64,000 nucleotides of DNA from Paracoccus alkanivorans (GCF_003697785.1 NZ_QOKZ01000005.1:124001-188000); one strand, 5' to 3'; counted from the first letter of the stretch, positions 42,720 to 52,445 are shown. Notes: generated from the letters alone by a model not told the origin. Translations and numbers: made by a program.

Positions 42720-42751
42720 AGTGTTCCGGGCTGATCCAGCCTCGGGGCACT
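42720..42751. terminator. Possible nested hairpin between the PBP and btuD genes
   Basis: AGTG-TTCC-G-GGCTG-ATC-CAGCC-TC-GGGG-CACT forms a stem with an inner 5-bp GGCTG/CAGCC hairpin between converging genes. No T tract; a weak terminator at best. Confidence 0.35.
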
Positions 42752-42787
42752 CGAAGATCCGGTCGGTATCGCTCGCCGGGTATCGTG

Positions 42788-43525
42788 TCAGATCGGCAGG
42801 ATGGCGGGGCCGTCGGGCGTATCAATGCGCCGGGTGGTAATGCCGAAGGCTTCCCGGATCACCTCGTCGCGCAATACGTGATCGGGGCTGCCATCGGCCA
42901 GAATCCGTCCCTTGGCCAGCAGCACCAGACGGCTGCAGAACCGCGCCGCCAGCCCAAGATCGTGGATCGAAACCAGCAGCCCGCGCCCCTCGCCCGCAAG
43001 TCCCTGGAACAGCCGCAGGCAGGCGAGTTGCTGCGCCGGATCAAGGCCCGCCACGGGTTCATCCGCAATCAGCAGCGGAGCTTCCTGTGCCAATGCCCGG
43101 GCGATAAGGGCGCGAGCCTGTTCGCCGCCCGACAGGCGTAGCGCGGTGCGGTGCCGGAAAGGCTCCAGCCCCATGCGGGTCATCGCCGCCTCGATCGCCT
43201 TGCGATCCTCGGAGCTGCGTCCACTGCCGGGCCACGGTATGCGCCCTAGGGCAACCAGATCCTCGACGCTGACGGGCCATGCGATTTCGCGCGATTGCGG
43301 CAGATAGGCCGCCGCGCGGGCACGGGCAGTCGCATCCATCGCGGCAAGGTTCGAGACGCCGGAAAAGGGAATCAGCCCAATTGCCGCCTCCATCAATGTC
43401 GATTTCCCCGCGCCGTTGGGGCCGATCAACCCAACCAGTTCTCCGGCGGCAATCGACAGGCCGACATCACGCAAGACCTCGCGGTTACGGCGGATGACGG
43501 ATAATTCGCGCAGTTCCAGTAACAT
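42788..43525 (-). CDS. btuD: Cobalamin ABC transporter ATP-binding protein (BtuD-like)
   Basis: ABC ATPase of 245 residues in the iron/B12 (FecE/BtuD) subfamily. Walker A GPNGAGKSTLMEA, signature LSGGEQARALIARA, Walker B LLIADEPVAGLD and SIHDLGLAA (switch His) are intact. The ATG shares one base with the permease stop (TGATG), so the start is fixed; the frame beyond it to 43822 is spurious. It is the last gene of btuB-btuF-btuC-btuD, read from a cobalamin riboswitch. Confidence 0.92.
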   Translation of the reverse strand: MLLELRELSVIRRNREVLRDVGLSIAAGELVGLIGPNGAGKSTLMEAAIGLIPFSGVSNLAAMDATARARAAAYLPQSREIAWPVSVEDLVALGRIPWPGSGRSSEDRKAIEAAMTRMGLEPFRHRTALRLSGGEQARALIARALAQEAPLLIADEPVAGLDPAQQLACLRLFQGLAGEGRGLLVSIHDLGLAARFCSRLVLLAKGRILADGSPDHVLRDEVIREAFGITTRRIDTPDGPAILPI

Positions 43526-44511
43526 CACATCCGCCCTCCGCTGCGCGTCTTCCAGATCAGGTGCAGGAATAGCGGTGCGCCGACGATCGCGGTCAACACG
43601 CCGAGCTTGAGATCCCGCTCGGGCAGGATCAGCCGCACCGCGATATCGGCAGCCAGAACCAGCGCCGCCCCCCCCAATGCAGAGGCGGGCAGCAACGCCG
43701 AGGGCCGCGCACCGACCCATGGCCGCAGGATATGCGGCACGACCAGCCCGACAAATCCGATCACCCCGCCCACGGCTGTGGCGGGGCCGACGATCAGCGC
43801 AACCCCCGCGACCAGCCGCCAACGCAATGTCGTGGGCGAGACACCCATGGCCGCCGCCGCATTCTCCCCCAGTGTCAGCGCATCCAAGTCACGGGCGGTG
43901 GTCCAGATCAGCATCGCCCCCAGGACCATGGGCGGCAGGACCAGCCAAACATGCAGCATCGAGCGATCGGCGAGCGATCCCATCAACCAAAAGACGATCT
44001 CGTTGGCGGCATAGGGGTTGGGCGACAGGTTCAGGACCAGCGCCGTTCCCGCATTCGCCAGCGCCGAAATCGCAATTCCCGCAAGGATCAGCGTGACCGA
44101 GCCGCCCCGCGGCCCAGCCAGCGCAACCAACAGTCCCGCGCCCATCCCTGCCCCCAGCAACGCCGAAAGCGGCAATGCCATGGCAGCACTCAGCGACAGC
44201 CCGGTCTGGATGGCAAGCACCGCCCCCAATGCGGCCATGCCCGAGACACCAATCAGCCCCGGCTCGGCCAGGGGGTTGCGCAGATAACCCTGCATCGCCG
44301 CACCTGTCAGCCCGAGTCCGCCCCCGACGACCAGCCCCAGAACCGCCCGCGGCAGGCGGATCTCGCGCATGACGATCGGCATCGGTCCTTCGCCGCCCAG
44401 CAACAGCGCCCGCAGGCCATCGACGACGCTCAGCCCCGCCGGGCCGGTGATCAGCGAAGCTGCGAACAACATCGCCGTCACAAGGATCAGCATAGCGAAA
44501 AGCGGTCTCAT
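43525..44511 (-). CDS. btuC: Cobalamin ABC transporter permease (FecCD/BtuC type)
   Basis: FecCD-family permease of 328 residues with about ten helices. Segments RLPRAVLGLVVGGGLGLTGAAMQ, RNPLAEPGLIGVSGMA and IGFVGLVVPHILR are hallmark motifs of B12 and siderophore permeases. ATG overlaps the BtuF stop (ATGA). Together with BtuF and BtuD it imports vitamin B12 across the inner membrane; the riboswitch supports B12 over a siderophore as substrate. Confidence 0.93.
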   Translation of the reverse strand: MRPLFAMLILVTAMLFAASLITGPAGLSVVDGLRALLLGGEGPMPIVMREIRLPRAVLGLVVGGGLGLTGAAMQGYLRNPLAEPGLIGVSGMAALGAVLAIQTGLSLSAAMALPLSALLGAGMGAGLLVALAGPRGGSVTLILAGIAISALANAGTALVLNLSPNPYAANEIVFWLMGSLADRSMLHVWLVLPPMVLGAMLIWTTARDLDALTLGENAAAAMGVSPTTLRWRLVAGVALIVGPATAVGGVIGFVGLVVPHILRPWVGARPSALLPASALGGAALVLAADIAVRLILPERDLKLGVLTAIVGAPLFLHLIWKTRSGGRM

Positions 44512-45320
44512 TGCAGCGCCTCGATCGCCCGCAGGATAAAGGGTGTGCCGCAGACCCAATCGCGATCGGTGACCTCGGCGGTATCGGGTGCCAGCTTTTT
44601 CAATGCCGGATGATCCAGGATCGCTTCTGAGCGCGACTGTCCCGGCCATTTCGCCCCGGTGATCAGCCGGTCAGGCTGTGCCATGACGACCAGTTCCAGC
44701 GGCAATCCGGTCGTGCTATCGACGCCATAGTCACCGGCGATATTCTCATACCCCGCTGCGTCGAGGATGGTTCCGGCCAGCGTGTTCCGCCCCGAGGTGA
44801 TCCCGTTCGCATAGTAAAGTGCCGCCTTTCCCCGATAGTGGTCGCTGCGGACCCGCGCCAGTTCGCGGTCGAAACCGGCAAGCAGATCGGCGGCGGCATC
44901 CTCGCGAACCAGCAGTTCGCCCATACGGGTAATCCCGCTGCGGATCGCCTTAATGCTTTCGGCTGGCGGCAGCACCTCGACGCGAATGCCCAGCCTCCGC
45001 AACATCTGCAAGGTCGGCCCGGATTCGAACTGACCGGCGATAACCAGGTCAGGGCGCAGCAGATAGATTTCCTCAGCCCGCCCGTGATTGACAGGATAAT
45101 TTGCGGCGGTTTCGGCCATGGCCGACATGCGTGGATCCCGCGCCAGGTGGCTGACCGAGATCAACTGCCCTTCTGCCGCCAGCAACATGGCAAGCTGATC
45201 GGTGCACAGGTTCATCGATACGACCCGTTGCGGGGCGGCAGTCACGGGTGCGCCGGCAGCGATCAGCATCGCCGCCAGCCAGCCAGCAATGATCCTAGAA
45301 GGACGCACGAAGCCCCGCAT
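44508..45320 (-). CDS. btuF: Periplasmic cobalamin-binding protein (BtuF-like)
   Basis: Substrate-binding protein of 270 residues. A signal peptide (MRGFVRPSRIIAGWLAAMLIA, cut near AAP) leads into a class III binding protein with RVVSMNLCTDQLAMLLA and LLRPDLVIAGQF. The first ATG chosen lies in the end of btuB (26-base overlap); an alternative 8 codons further upstream is possible. It delivers B12 to BtuC and BtuD. Confidence 0.9.
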   Translation of the reverse strand: MRGFVRPSRIIAGWLAAMLIAAGAPVTAAPQRVVSMNLCTDQLAMLLAAEGQLISVSHLARDPRMSAMAETAANYPVNHGRAEEIYLLRPDLVIAGQFESGPTLQMLRRLGIRVEVLPPAESIKAIRSGITRMGELLVREDAAADLLAGFDRELARVRSDHYRGKAALYYANGITSGRNTLAGTILDAAGYENIAGDYGVDSTTGLPLELVVMAQPDRLITGAKWPGQSRSEAILDHPALKKLAPDTAEVTDRDWVCGTPFILRAIEALQ

Positions 45321-47106
45321 AGAGTGAACGATCCGGAGTGCCATAGCCCTCGGTCAGTTGATATTGCTCGTTAAAGACATTCTCCAAGCGCAGGTAAGCC
45401 TCTGCCCTGTCGTGCAGGGGATGGCTCAGCAACAGGTCAACCGTGGTGAAATCATCCATATCCTCCGGCCGGCCGGCAATATGCTGCAACGCAATCGCCG
45501 CCGTGGTGCCGGTCGCGAAGCGCGTCTCGAAGCCAAGGCTCAGGCTGTGGGCGGGAACCTCTGCCCATTCCGAGGCCACGTCGTTATCGGTATAGGTATA
45601 AGCCGCCGTCACCGCATGTCCCAAGCCGAATGCATAGCGTCCATCGAGTTCCAGCCCCCTGCGGTGCGCCTTGCCTTCCACCTGCGCATAGCCATCGTCA
45701 TTCCAGTCGTCCGGGGTGTCGCGATCATCCCAACCGATCAGGTGATCCGCCTCCATCCAGAACAAGGTGGCACGCAGATGGCTGTCCTCGCCCCACAGCT
45801 TCTCCACCCCGATCTCGGCGGTCCTGCTTTCTTCACGCTGCAACTCCGCATCGCCGTAAGGCCCGAACAACTCGTAAAGCGACGGCGCGCGGAAACCGTT
45901 GCCGAAAGCGGCCCGGAAAAGCAGATCGTCATCGGCACGATAGACAGCGGCGAAGCGGCCTGATGTAAAACCGCCGAAGCTGGAATGATCATCGCGCCGC
46001 AACGAGACGCTGATATCGACACGATCCCCGAGCGGAGCGGAAGCTTCGGTAAACACGCCCGACAGCCGGGTTTCGCCATGCCCCCTGGCTTTTTCCTTCT
46101 CGGTATCGGCGCCAAAGATCACGCGCGCTCCGGATGCCCCCAGATCTGTCGCCCCCTGCCAGGACAATTTCGTGCGGGTGCCAACGAAAGGATCACCATG
46201 CCCGTTTTGCCAACTGGTTCTGTCGATATGATATCGCGTCAGTGCCAGCTCGTGATCGACTGCACCGGCCGAGAATGTCGTAAAGCCACGCAGACCGTAG
46301 GACTCGCGTTCGTTGTAATCATCTCCGGGCGTACTCCCTATATCTCCACCGAAATCGTCGAATTCGCCCTCGCTCTTTTCCCAGAAGCCGTTGAGACCTA
46401 TGGTCACGCCGTTCTGCAACTCCTGCGCGGCATAGAAATTCAGGCGCGCGGCATCGAAACCGTCATTCTCGAAATTGCCGTCATTATCGTCCGTGGCGGA
46501 AAATCCGTCGCTGTGAATGCGACTGGCAGAGAAAGCCAGATCGGTCCCGCCCCGCCTGAATGTCACGCCGTAATTGGCGAGAGCCGTGTTGTAACTGCCC
46601 GCCTCGATCGCGAAACTGTGCTGCACGCCATCCTGCGTCGGACGCAGCGATTGCAGGCTGAGCACCCCGGCCACCGCGCGCGAGCCATAGAGGGCGGATT
46701 GCGCGCCACGCAAAAGCTCTGCCCGCCCGATTCCCGCACCGGTCATCCCGCCGATATCGAAATAGGGCTGCCCCGCCGCCGGATCGGAAACGTCGATCCC
46801 GTCTATGATGACCGGCAGATATTGCGCTGGCGCGCCCCGCAATTGCAGTGATCCAGTCGTTCCGAGCGGGCCCGATTGACGCAATGAGACCCCCGGCAAC
46901 CGGCTAAGGCTTTGCGCGATCGGCTGGCCGGTGCGGGCAATCAACGCGTCATCCGTCAGCACGGACACCGAGCTGCCCGACCGGCTGAGTTCGGTCGCCT
47001 CGCGGTTTGCAGTCAGGGTGATTTCAGGCAGAACAAAAGCATCCTGCGCCATGGCGGGCAGGGCCGTAACGGCAGTGGTCGCAGCCAGAATGGCAAGCTG
47101 TCTCAT
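45295..47106 (-). CDS. btuB: TonB-dependent cobalamin receptor (BtuB-like)
   Basis: Outer-membrane receptor of 603 residues. A signal peptide (MRQLAILAATTAVTALPAMAQ) is followed by a TonB-box-like ITLTANRE and a plug domain with GVSLRQSGPLGTTGSLQLRGA and IDGIDVSDPA, then a 22-strand-type barrel ending in an aromatic residue (LYAGLRASF). ATG at 47106 follows GGAGG at a long spacing; the frame continuing to 47229 covers the riboswitch 3' flank. The cobalamin riboswitch upstream makes a vitamin B12 receptor much more likely than a siderophore receptor. Confidence 0.93.
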   Translation of the reverse strand: MRQLAILAATTAVTALPAMAQDAFVLPEITLTANREATELSRSGSSVSVLTDDALIARTGQPIAQSLSRLPGVSLRQSGPLGTTGSLQLRGAPAQYLPVIIDGIDVSDPAAGQPYFDIGGMTGAGIGRAELLRGAQSALYGSRAVAGVLSLQSLRPTQDGVQHSFAIEAGSYNTALANYGVTFRRGGTDLAFSASRIHSDGFSATDDNDGNFENDGFDAARLNFYAAQELQNGVTIGLNGFWEKSEGEFDDFGGDIGSTPGDDYNERESYGLRGFTTFSAGAVDHELALTRYHIDRTSWQNGHGDPFVGTRTKLSWQGATDLGASGARVIFGADTEKEKARGHGETRLSGVFTEASAPLGDRVDISVSLRRDDHSSFGGFTSGRFAAVYRADDDLLFRAAFGNGFRAPSLYELFGPYGDAELQREESRTAEIGVEKLWGEDSHLRATLFWMEADHLIGWDDRDTPDDWNDDGYAQVEGKAHRRGLELDGRYAFGLGHAVTAAYTYTDNDVASEWAEVPAHSLSLGFETRFATGTTAAIALQHIAGRPEDMDDFTTVDLLLSHPLHDRAEAYLRLENVFNEQYQLTEGYGTPDRSLYAGLRASF

Positions 47107-47240
47107 CGGATGTATTCCCTCCGGACGCCCTTGCGGGGCGGGATGCGGTCTGTCCGGAGGGGTCTTTCCTTCGGACGGCGAATACCACCACGACGGAAGA
47201 ACCGTTTCGCGCATGCCCCTCGCATGCACTCAGGGTGATC

Positions 47241-47420
47241 GCATCGGCAGGTCTCCTGACTTCGCGGGTCGCAGCTTGGCCGGGCCTTCCCATCGGCGTA
47301 TTCGCAGACAGTGGCATTCTCCGGTCTCGCTCACCGCTCACAGTTGCGGGGGCAGTCGCGGATTCACACCGCGTTCCCTTTTCACCGGGCAAATCGCCCG
47401 AAACCGAGGCAGGGCGGAAT
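47241..47420 (-). ncRNA. Cobalamin riboswitch
   Basis: Read on the minus strand the region contains the full set of conserved cobalamin elements: a GGTGAAAAGGGAA start, GTGTGAATCCGCGACTGCCCC, CGCAACTGTGAGCGG, GCCACTG, GGGAAGGC and the B12 box AGTCAGGAGACCTGCC (47246-47261). It sits 135 bases upstream of the btuB ATG and should shut the operon when adenosylcobalamin is plentiful. The 5' and 3' limits are approximate. Confidence 0.96.
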
Positions 47421-47629
47421 TAATCCATCGCCTCATATTAAGCAAGCAATATCGCCGAAACAGTAACGATATTACCTGCTTCCGGCTCAGGAGGACGATC
47501 CGGTTGTCGACAGAAGGCACCATACCGGCTAATCATCATTTATGTTGCGCAGATGTGCTGCGATTGACGGGTTCGACTGGTTTACTGCGCAGTTCTAAGT
47601 AGATAAGCCGGACGAGTTTCAGGAATCCG
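47421..47629. promoter_or_regulatory. Divergent promoter region between the riboswitch and the GntR gene
   Basis: About 210 bases without a gene, relatively AT-rich against the surrounding sequence. It must hold the btu promoter (minus strand) and the GntR promoter (plus strand). I see no clear operator for the GntR regulator and no other feature. Confidence 0.4.
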
Positions 47630-48328
47630 ATGCACATGAATACAAAGCCATTACCCCGTTCCGCCCGACTTACACGCACATCCCTGTCCGAACGCGCGGC
47701 GACAAAGTTGCGCAAACTGATCCTGCGCAATGTGCTGGTCCCGGGCAGTTCCGTCACCGAGCGCGAGGTCTCGGAACAGCTTGGCATCTCGCGCACCCCG
47801 GCGCGTGAGGCGATCCGGACGCTGGTTGGCGAAGGGTTGATCGTCGTCAGCGAAACCGGGCGCCTGTCGATTGCCAACCCGGATTTCGATGCGATCATAG
47901 ATCTCGTGCAGGTGCTCAGAGCATTGGAAGCACTTGGGTGCGAACTGGCCGCAGAAAACGCCAGCGACGCCGAGTTAACCAGTATAAAGCAGAGTCATAA
48001 CAGGATGTGCGAGGCGGTGGCTGATTCCAGTGACTTCAAGTATTTTGACGCCAATATCGCCTTTCACCGCTCTATCGTCGCCGCCAGCCATAATCCGGCA
48101 TTGGTGCAGACGCATAAACTGATCGACGATCAGCTTTACCAGGCCCGTTTCCGCTGTTCGCGCCAACAGGGCCGGCGGGAGATCGCGATAGAGGAACATG
48201 ACCGAATCACCAAAGCCCTGCTCGCCCGGGACAAGGCACAGGCGCGGCAGGCCATGACCCTTCACCTGACCACAACCATCCACAATCTGCGCGCCATCGA
48301 GGAAGAGGACTCGCAATCCGCAGAATGA
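47630..48328 (+). CDS. GntR-family transcriptional regulator (FadR/FCD subgroup)
   Basis: Regulator of 232 residues. The N-terminal winged helix has VTEREVSEQLGISRTPAREAIRTLVGEGLI. The C-terminal FCD domain has the metal/ligand pattern seen as D..NIAFHRSIVAAS, HDRI and LHL (His and Asp residues spaced as in FadR-type FCD). Such regulators respond to small carboxylates or amino acids. The neighbours (btu, ask/ect) give no clear target. ATG at 47630 or two codons later at 47636. Confidence 0.87.
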   Translation: MHMNTKPLPRSARLTRTSLSERAATKLRKLILRNVLVPGSSVTEREVSEQLGISRTPAREAIRTLVGEGLIVVSETGRLSIANPDFDAIIDLVQVLRALEALGCELAAENASDAELTSIKQSHNRMCEAVADSSDFKYFDANIAFHRSIVAASHNPALVQTHKLIDDQLYQARFRCSRQQGRREIAIEEHDRITKALLARDKAQARQAMTLHLTTTIHNLRAIEEEDSQSAE

Positions 48329-48420
48329 TGTAAACGCGATGCGCTTCTGGGCAGCGAACCCGTCGCCGGTGCATTCAGGAAGGCAGCTTCAGGGATAACA
48401 AGGCGCATGCCGCATGCCGA

Positions 48421-48452
48421 CCGGACGATCGTACAAGACGATGATCGTCCGG
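48421..48452. terminator. Hairpin between the converging GntR and ask genes
   Basis: CCGGACGATC-(12 bases)-GATCGTCCGG, a perfect 10-bp inverted repeat in the 171-base gap between convergent stops. There is no T tract in either direction; a structural or protein-binding role is also possible. Confidence 0.45.
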
Positions 48453-48499
48453 CCATCTCCCTGATCTACGGGATAAATTTCGGGGCGGGAATCCGCTGT

Positions 48500-49924
48500 T
48501 CAGGCTGCTTTCAGCAATCCACTGTCCGAATTCTCGATAAGGGCATGGTGCAGCGCCTTGATCGCCGGCTGCATCACCTCGCGCTCGACGATGAACTGCA
48601 CATCCACGGGGCGCGGTCCCTGCGTCGCGCCGATCGCCTCCAGCCCGTTATCGGCCAGCGCATTCAGCCCGCGGCTCAGCACCGCCAGCCCGTTCAGGTC
48701 GCGTCCCACCGCAGCGACCATCGAAATCGCGCGTGACGTTACCCGCGCCGAAGGATAGCGCTCCACCAAGTCCTTCTCGACCCGGCGCAGCACCTTCAAC
48801 GAGCTGTCGACGTAATGCGTAACCGTATTGGCGTTCGAGACCTTGGAGACGATGCGGACGTTATGCCGGGTCAGGATATCCAGAACGGCGCTGTCATAGC
48901 CCTTGGCACCGACCATGTCCTGTTCGAACAGTTCCAGTGCGAACAGGTCGAGGCCCGTCACGATCTCGACATTCGGCCCGTCTGCGGGCTGGTCATCGAT
49001 CAGCGTGCCGGGGTCCTCGGGCTCGAAAGCGTTGGTCACGCGCAGCGGCACACCGGACTGGCGCAGCGTCTTGGCGGCCTTGGGATGGATCGCCTCCATG
49101 CCAAGGTTGGAAAGCTGATCGGCGACATCATAATTCGTCCGGCCCAGCTTACGCACGGCATCCTGCCCGACAAGCTTCGGATCGGCCGAGGAAAGGTGAA
49201 ATTCCTTGTGGATAATCGCCTCGCGTGCACCGGTCATCGACGCCAACCGCGAGAAGGTCACCTCGGAATAGCCACGGTCGAATTCACGCATCAGCCCTTC
49301 GGCACATTGCGCATAGCCGGTGACGATGGGCATCTCGGCTGCCGGATCGATATCCTTCATCGCGCCCTCGATACGCTCGTCCAGGCTCACATCGCCCTCG
49401 TCGCGCCAACCCGACAGGTCGACGAAACGGGCATTCACGCCGGCGCGTTGCAGCATCAGCGCGGTGACGAAAGCCGAATGCGCCTCGCCCAGTCCCGACA
49501 GCAGCTCGCGCGTCTGCAGCATATGCTCGGACAGGCGGAAATGGCCGTAAGTGCACAGGCGCTGCAGATCGATCAGGCAGTTGCGGGCGCCAAGGATGCG
49601 ATCATGCACAAAGGCATCCGCGCGCTCGATATCGCCGGGGTGATCCAGCACCGCCTTATGCGCCGCGACCATCGCGTCCGACACGCGGTCCAGAGCCTCG
49701 TGCCAGCCGTGATCGGAATCCGAACTGGCGAAGGCCGCATAGACCCCGGCCTTGCCGGATTTCTTGTGTTCCAGCAGCAGATCGGTGATCCCGCCGAAAG
49801 CCGAAACGACAAAGATGCGTCCGTAAAGGTCGGCCCCCTTGCGGTTTCCGATGATCAGCGTGTCGCGCAACTCATTCACCCGCGACATGGACGTGCCGCC
49901 GATTTTCTCGACAGTATGGGTCAT
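48500..49924 (-). CDS. ask: Ectoine-cluster aspartate kinase
   Basis: Aspartokinase of 474 residues of the Ask_Ect type. EKIGGTSMSR is the phosphate-binding N terminus; SGWRDEGDVSLDERIE, REFDRGYSEVTFSRLASMTGA and a C-terminal ACT pair (about 370-470, with SAVLDILTRHNVRIVSKVSN) follow. This subtype is nearly exclusive to ectoine clusters and feeds aspartyl phosphate toward 2,4-diaminobutyrate without the usual lysine/threonine feedback. It begins two bases after the ectC stop. The longer frame to 50008 overlaps ectC. Confidence 0.93.
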   Translation of the reverse strand: MTHTVEKIGGTSMSRVNELRDTLIIGNRKGADLYGRIFVVSAFGGITDLLLEHKKSGKAGVYAAFASSDSDHGWHEALDRVSDAMVAAHKAVLDHPGDIERADAFVHDRILGARNCLIDLQRLCTYGHFRLSEHMLQTRELLSGLGEAHSAFVTALMLQRAGVNARFVDLSGWRDEGDVSLDERIEGAMKDIDPAAEMPIVTGYAQCAEGLMREFDRGYSEVTFSRLASMTGAREAIIHKEFHLSSADPKLVGQDAVRKLGRTNYDVADQLSNLGMEAIHPKAAKTLRQSGVPLRVTNAFEPEDPGTLIDDQPADGPNVEIVTGLDLFALELFEQDMVGAKGYDSAVLDILTRHNVRIVSKVSNANTVTHYVDSSLKVLRRVEKDLVERYPSARVTSRAISMVAAVGRDLNGLAVLSRGLNALADNGLEAIGATQGPRPVDVQFIVEREVMQPAIKALHHALIENSDSGLLKAA

Positions 49925-49926
49925 GT

Positions 49927-50322
49927 TCAGTCCGTCAATTCTTCCACCGGGGCGTAAGAGCCGTCTTCGCGGTGGACTTCCTTGCCCGTTACCGGCGGGT
50001 TGAAGCAACAGGCCATGACCAGTTCTTCTTCGGCCCGCAGGGTATGCTTGTCATGCAGGTTCAGCGCATACATGACACCGGGTTTGATTTCATGCGTCTC
50101 GCCGGTCGCCAGATCGGTGATCGAGCCCTTGCCCGACATGCAGTAGACGCTTTCGAAGTGATGCTTGTAGTGGAAGGTATGCTCGGATCCCGCCTCGAGC
50201 GTGGTGATGTGGAACGAGAACCCCATCCCGTCATCGGCCAGCAGCATCCGCACCGAGTTCCAGCGTGCATCCGACACCGAGCGGTCGGTGTCTTTCAGTT
50301 TGTTGAAGTCGCGAACGATCAT
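49927..50322 (-). CDS. ectC: Ectoine synthase
   Basis: Cyclises N-gamma-acetyl-diaminobutyrate to ectoine, 131 residues. Cupin residues appear in [22 protein letters not shown] and [31 protein letters not shown] is the common N terminus. It follows ectB by 7 bases. GGAG within the end of ectB is its ribosome binding site. No hydroxylase ectD is adjacent. Confidence 0.96.
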   Translation of the reverse strand: MIVRDFNKLKDTDRSVSDARWNSVRMLLADDGMGFSFHITTLEAGSEHTFHYKHHFESVYCMSGKGSITDLATGETHEIKPGVMYALNLHDKHTLRAEEELVMACCFNPPVTGKEVHREDGSYAPVEELTD

Positions 50323-50329
50323 CTCTGTC

Positions 50330-51622
50330 TTACTCCGCAGCAATCTTGGTCGTGTCGAGAGTTTCCCGGGCCGCATCCAGCAGGATGTCAAAGCCTTTTT
50401 CGAATGTCTCCACCGGGGTGGTCAGCGGGGCCAGGACCTTCACGACCTGATCTTCGCTACCCGACGTCTCGATCACAAGCCCCTTCTCATAGGCACGTGC
50501 GCAGATTTTCCCGGCCAGATCCCCGGACCCTACATCGACGCCGCGCATCAGCCCGCGGCCCTTCAGGAAGGCTCCGGGAACCAGATCGGCCAGTTCGGTC
50601 AGCCGCTTTTCGATCAGCGCGGCCTTTCCGGCCAGCTCGGTCTCGAAACTCTTGTCGGCCCAGAATTTCTCGATCGCGATACGGGCAGTGACGAAGGCAT
50701 GGGTATTACCCCGGAAAGTGCCGTTATGCTCGGCCGGACCAAGTACGTCATGCTCGGGACGCACCAGAACCAGCGCCAGTGGCAAACCGAAGCCCGAAAT
50801 GGATTTCGCCATGGTGACGATATCGGGAGTGACCCCCATCTCTTCGAACGAGAAGAAAGTGCCGGTCCGGCCGCAGCCAGCCTGGATATCGTCAACGATC
50901 AGCAGCGCGCCGTGCTTTCTGGCGACAGCGGCGATCTTCCGGACGAATTCGCTCGAGGCGGCGTTCAGCCCGCCCTCACCCTGTACGGTTTCCAGCATGA
51001 TGGCGGCGGGCGCGTCGATCCCTCCCGAAGCATCGGACAGCATCTGATCCAGCAGTGCGGCCCCATCGACACCATCGGCATAGCCGTCATAGGGCATCCG
51101 GGTGACACCCTGCTTGTCGATCCCCGCGCCACCACGGTGATAACCGTTACCGGTTGCCGCCAGCGCCCCCATGGTCACGCCATGAAAGCCATTGGTGAAG
51201 GCGATGACATTCGTGCGGCCGGTCGATTTGCGTGCGATCTTCATCGCCGCCTCGACAGCGTTCGCACCGGTGGGACCAGTGAACATTATCCGATGATCCA
51301 TGCCGCGCCGGGCAAGGATGTGGCGCTCGAATGCCGACAGGAAGCCGGCTTTCGCGTCAGTGTGCAGGTCCAGCCCATGGGCCAGCCCATCAGCGGTGAT
51401 ATGTTCGACCAGCGCGGTCTTCATGTCGGGATCGTTATGGCCGTAATTCAGTGAGGAACAGCCCGCTAGGAAATCGATATATTCCGTGCCGCCCTGCGCG
51501 GTCAGGATCGAGCCGCGCGCGGCAATGAAAACAGCCGGAATACCCCGGCAATAGGAACGCGCCTCGCTTTCGCGGCGCTCGAAAATACCGGTATCGATAC
51601 CGTTGGTCATATCCTTGGACAT
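50330..51622 (-). CDS. ectB: Diaminobutyrate-2-oxoglutarate transaminase
   Basis: Class III PLP aminotransferase of 430 residues converting aspartate semialdehyde to 2,4-diaminobutyrate. [15 protein letters not shown] and [12 protein letters not shown] are EctB-type N-terminal segments; [29 protein letters not shown] and the PLP lysine in [14 protein letters not shown] follow. It lies between ectA (55 bases upstream) and ectC in the order ectABC-ask, the standard one. Confidence 0.96.
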   Translation of the reverse strand: MSKDMTNGIDTGIFERRESEARSYCRGIPAVFIAARGSILTAQGGTEYIDFLAGCSSLNYGHNDPDMKTALVEHITADGLAHGLDLHTDAKAGFLSAFERHILARRGMDHRIMFTGPTGANAVEAAMKIARKSTGRTNVIAFTNGFHGVTMGALAATGNGYHRGGAGIDKQGVTRMPYDGYADGVDGAALLDQMLSDASGGIDAPAAIMLETVQGEGGLNAASSEFVRKIAAVARKHGALLIVDDIQAGCGRTGTFFSFEEMGVTPDIVTMAKSISGFGLPLALVLVRPEHDVLGPAEHNGTFRGNTHAFVTARIAIEKFWADKSFETELAGKAALIEKRLTELADLVPGAFLKGRGLMRGVDVGSGDLAGKICARAYEKGLVIETSGSEDQVVKVLAPLTTPVETFEKGFDILLDAARETLDTTKIAAE

Positions 51623-51677
51623 TGGAAATCCTTTCGCACCTTGTGCGTTTTGATAAAGTCGGCCTGTTCGGCGAAGC

Positions 51678-52223
51678 TCAGGCGGCAGCCGAGGACGCGT
51701 CTTCCTCGTCGGGCAGGGTGATCGTCACCATATGCTCGGTGGCGTGCTGGCCATCGAAATGAAGATCGCGCTTGTAATGCGCCTTGTCGGAAAGCTCCCC
51801 GCCCACCTCGCGGGCAAAGCTGCGGAACAGCGCCCAGGAAGCCTCGTTATCCCTGGTGATGGTGGTGTTGAGCTGCTGCGCCTCTGCACAGGCATCGCGG
51901 CCGATCAGATGCTCCAGCATCTTGCGGCCCAGTCCCAGCCCACGGGCGCGGGGGCTGACGGCCACTTGCCAGACGAACAATGCATCCTCATTGGGGATCA
52001 TGTGACCGGAGATCCAGCCGACGATATCGCCATTCATTTCCGCCACCACGCAGGTGTCGCTGAAATGCTCGGCCTGAACGATATTGCAATACATCGAGTT
52101 CTCGTCCAGCGGTTTGCATTCCCGCACGAGTTCCCAGATGGCCGAGCCGTCGGTGCTGCGCGGTTTGCGCAGGACAATCGTCCGGTTGCGATGCTTTTCG
52201 ATCTCGTTCACGTCTTTGGGCAT
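51678..52223 (-). CDS. ectA: Diaminobutyrate acetyltransferase
   Basis: GNAT enzyme of 181 residues acetylating L-2,4-diaminobutyrate. RKPRSTDGSAIWELVRECKPLDENSMYCN is the substrate side; QVAVSPRARGLGLGRKMLEHLI is the acetyl-CoA loop. First gene of the operon. The 222-base gap to divergent ectR holds the promoter and palindromes. The C terminus ends in an acidic tail. Confidence 0.95.
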   Translation of the reverse strand: MPKDVNEIEKHRNRTIVLRKPRSTDGSAIWELVRECKPLDENSMYCNIVQAEHFSDTCVVAEMNGDIVGWISGHMIPNEDALFVWQVAVSPRARGLGLGRKMLEHLIGRDACAEAQQLNTTITRDNEASWALFRSFAREVGGELSDKAHYKRDLHFDGQHATEHMVTITLPDEEDASSAAA

Positions 52224-52445
52224 GGAGTCCGATCTCTGCTTTGCTTCGCTTTACTAACTAATAAAAACACCCCTCGGTTGCAACCGATACGGCAAATTTT
52301 AGCCAATATCAGCTAAATAACTGTCGATATGGAGATTTTGGCGGCACCCAAACCAGAACCCTGTGGAAAATCACTTAGTCAAGCAAAATATTTACTCATT
52401 GTTTAGCAATTGAACGATTCCCGCGTTTCATGTGATGATCGCAAC
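52224..52445. promoter_or_regulatory. ect control region with candidate operators
   Basis: AT-rich gap between ectA and ectR. Three symmetrical elements are visible: TTTACTAA-CTAATAAA at about 52251-52266, the 14-base perfect palindrome TCGGTTGCAACCGA at 52274-52287, and TTTAGC-N8-GCTAAA at 52298-52317. Any could bind the MarR-type EctR. A minus-strand TTGCAA (in the palindrome) and a downstream TATTAG at 17-base distance are a plausible -35/-10 for ectA, so an operator would overlap the promoter. Confidence 0.5.
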
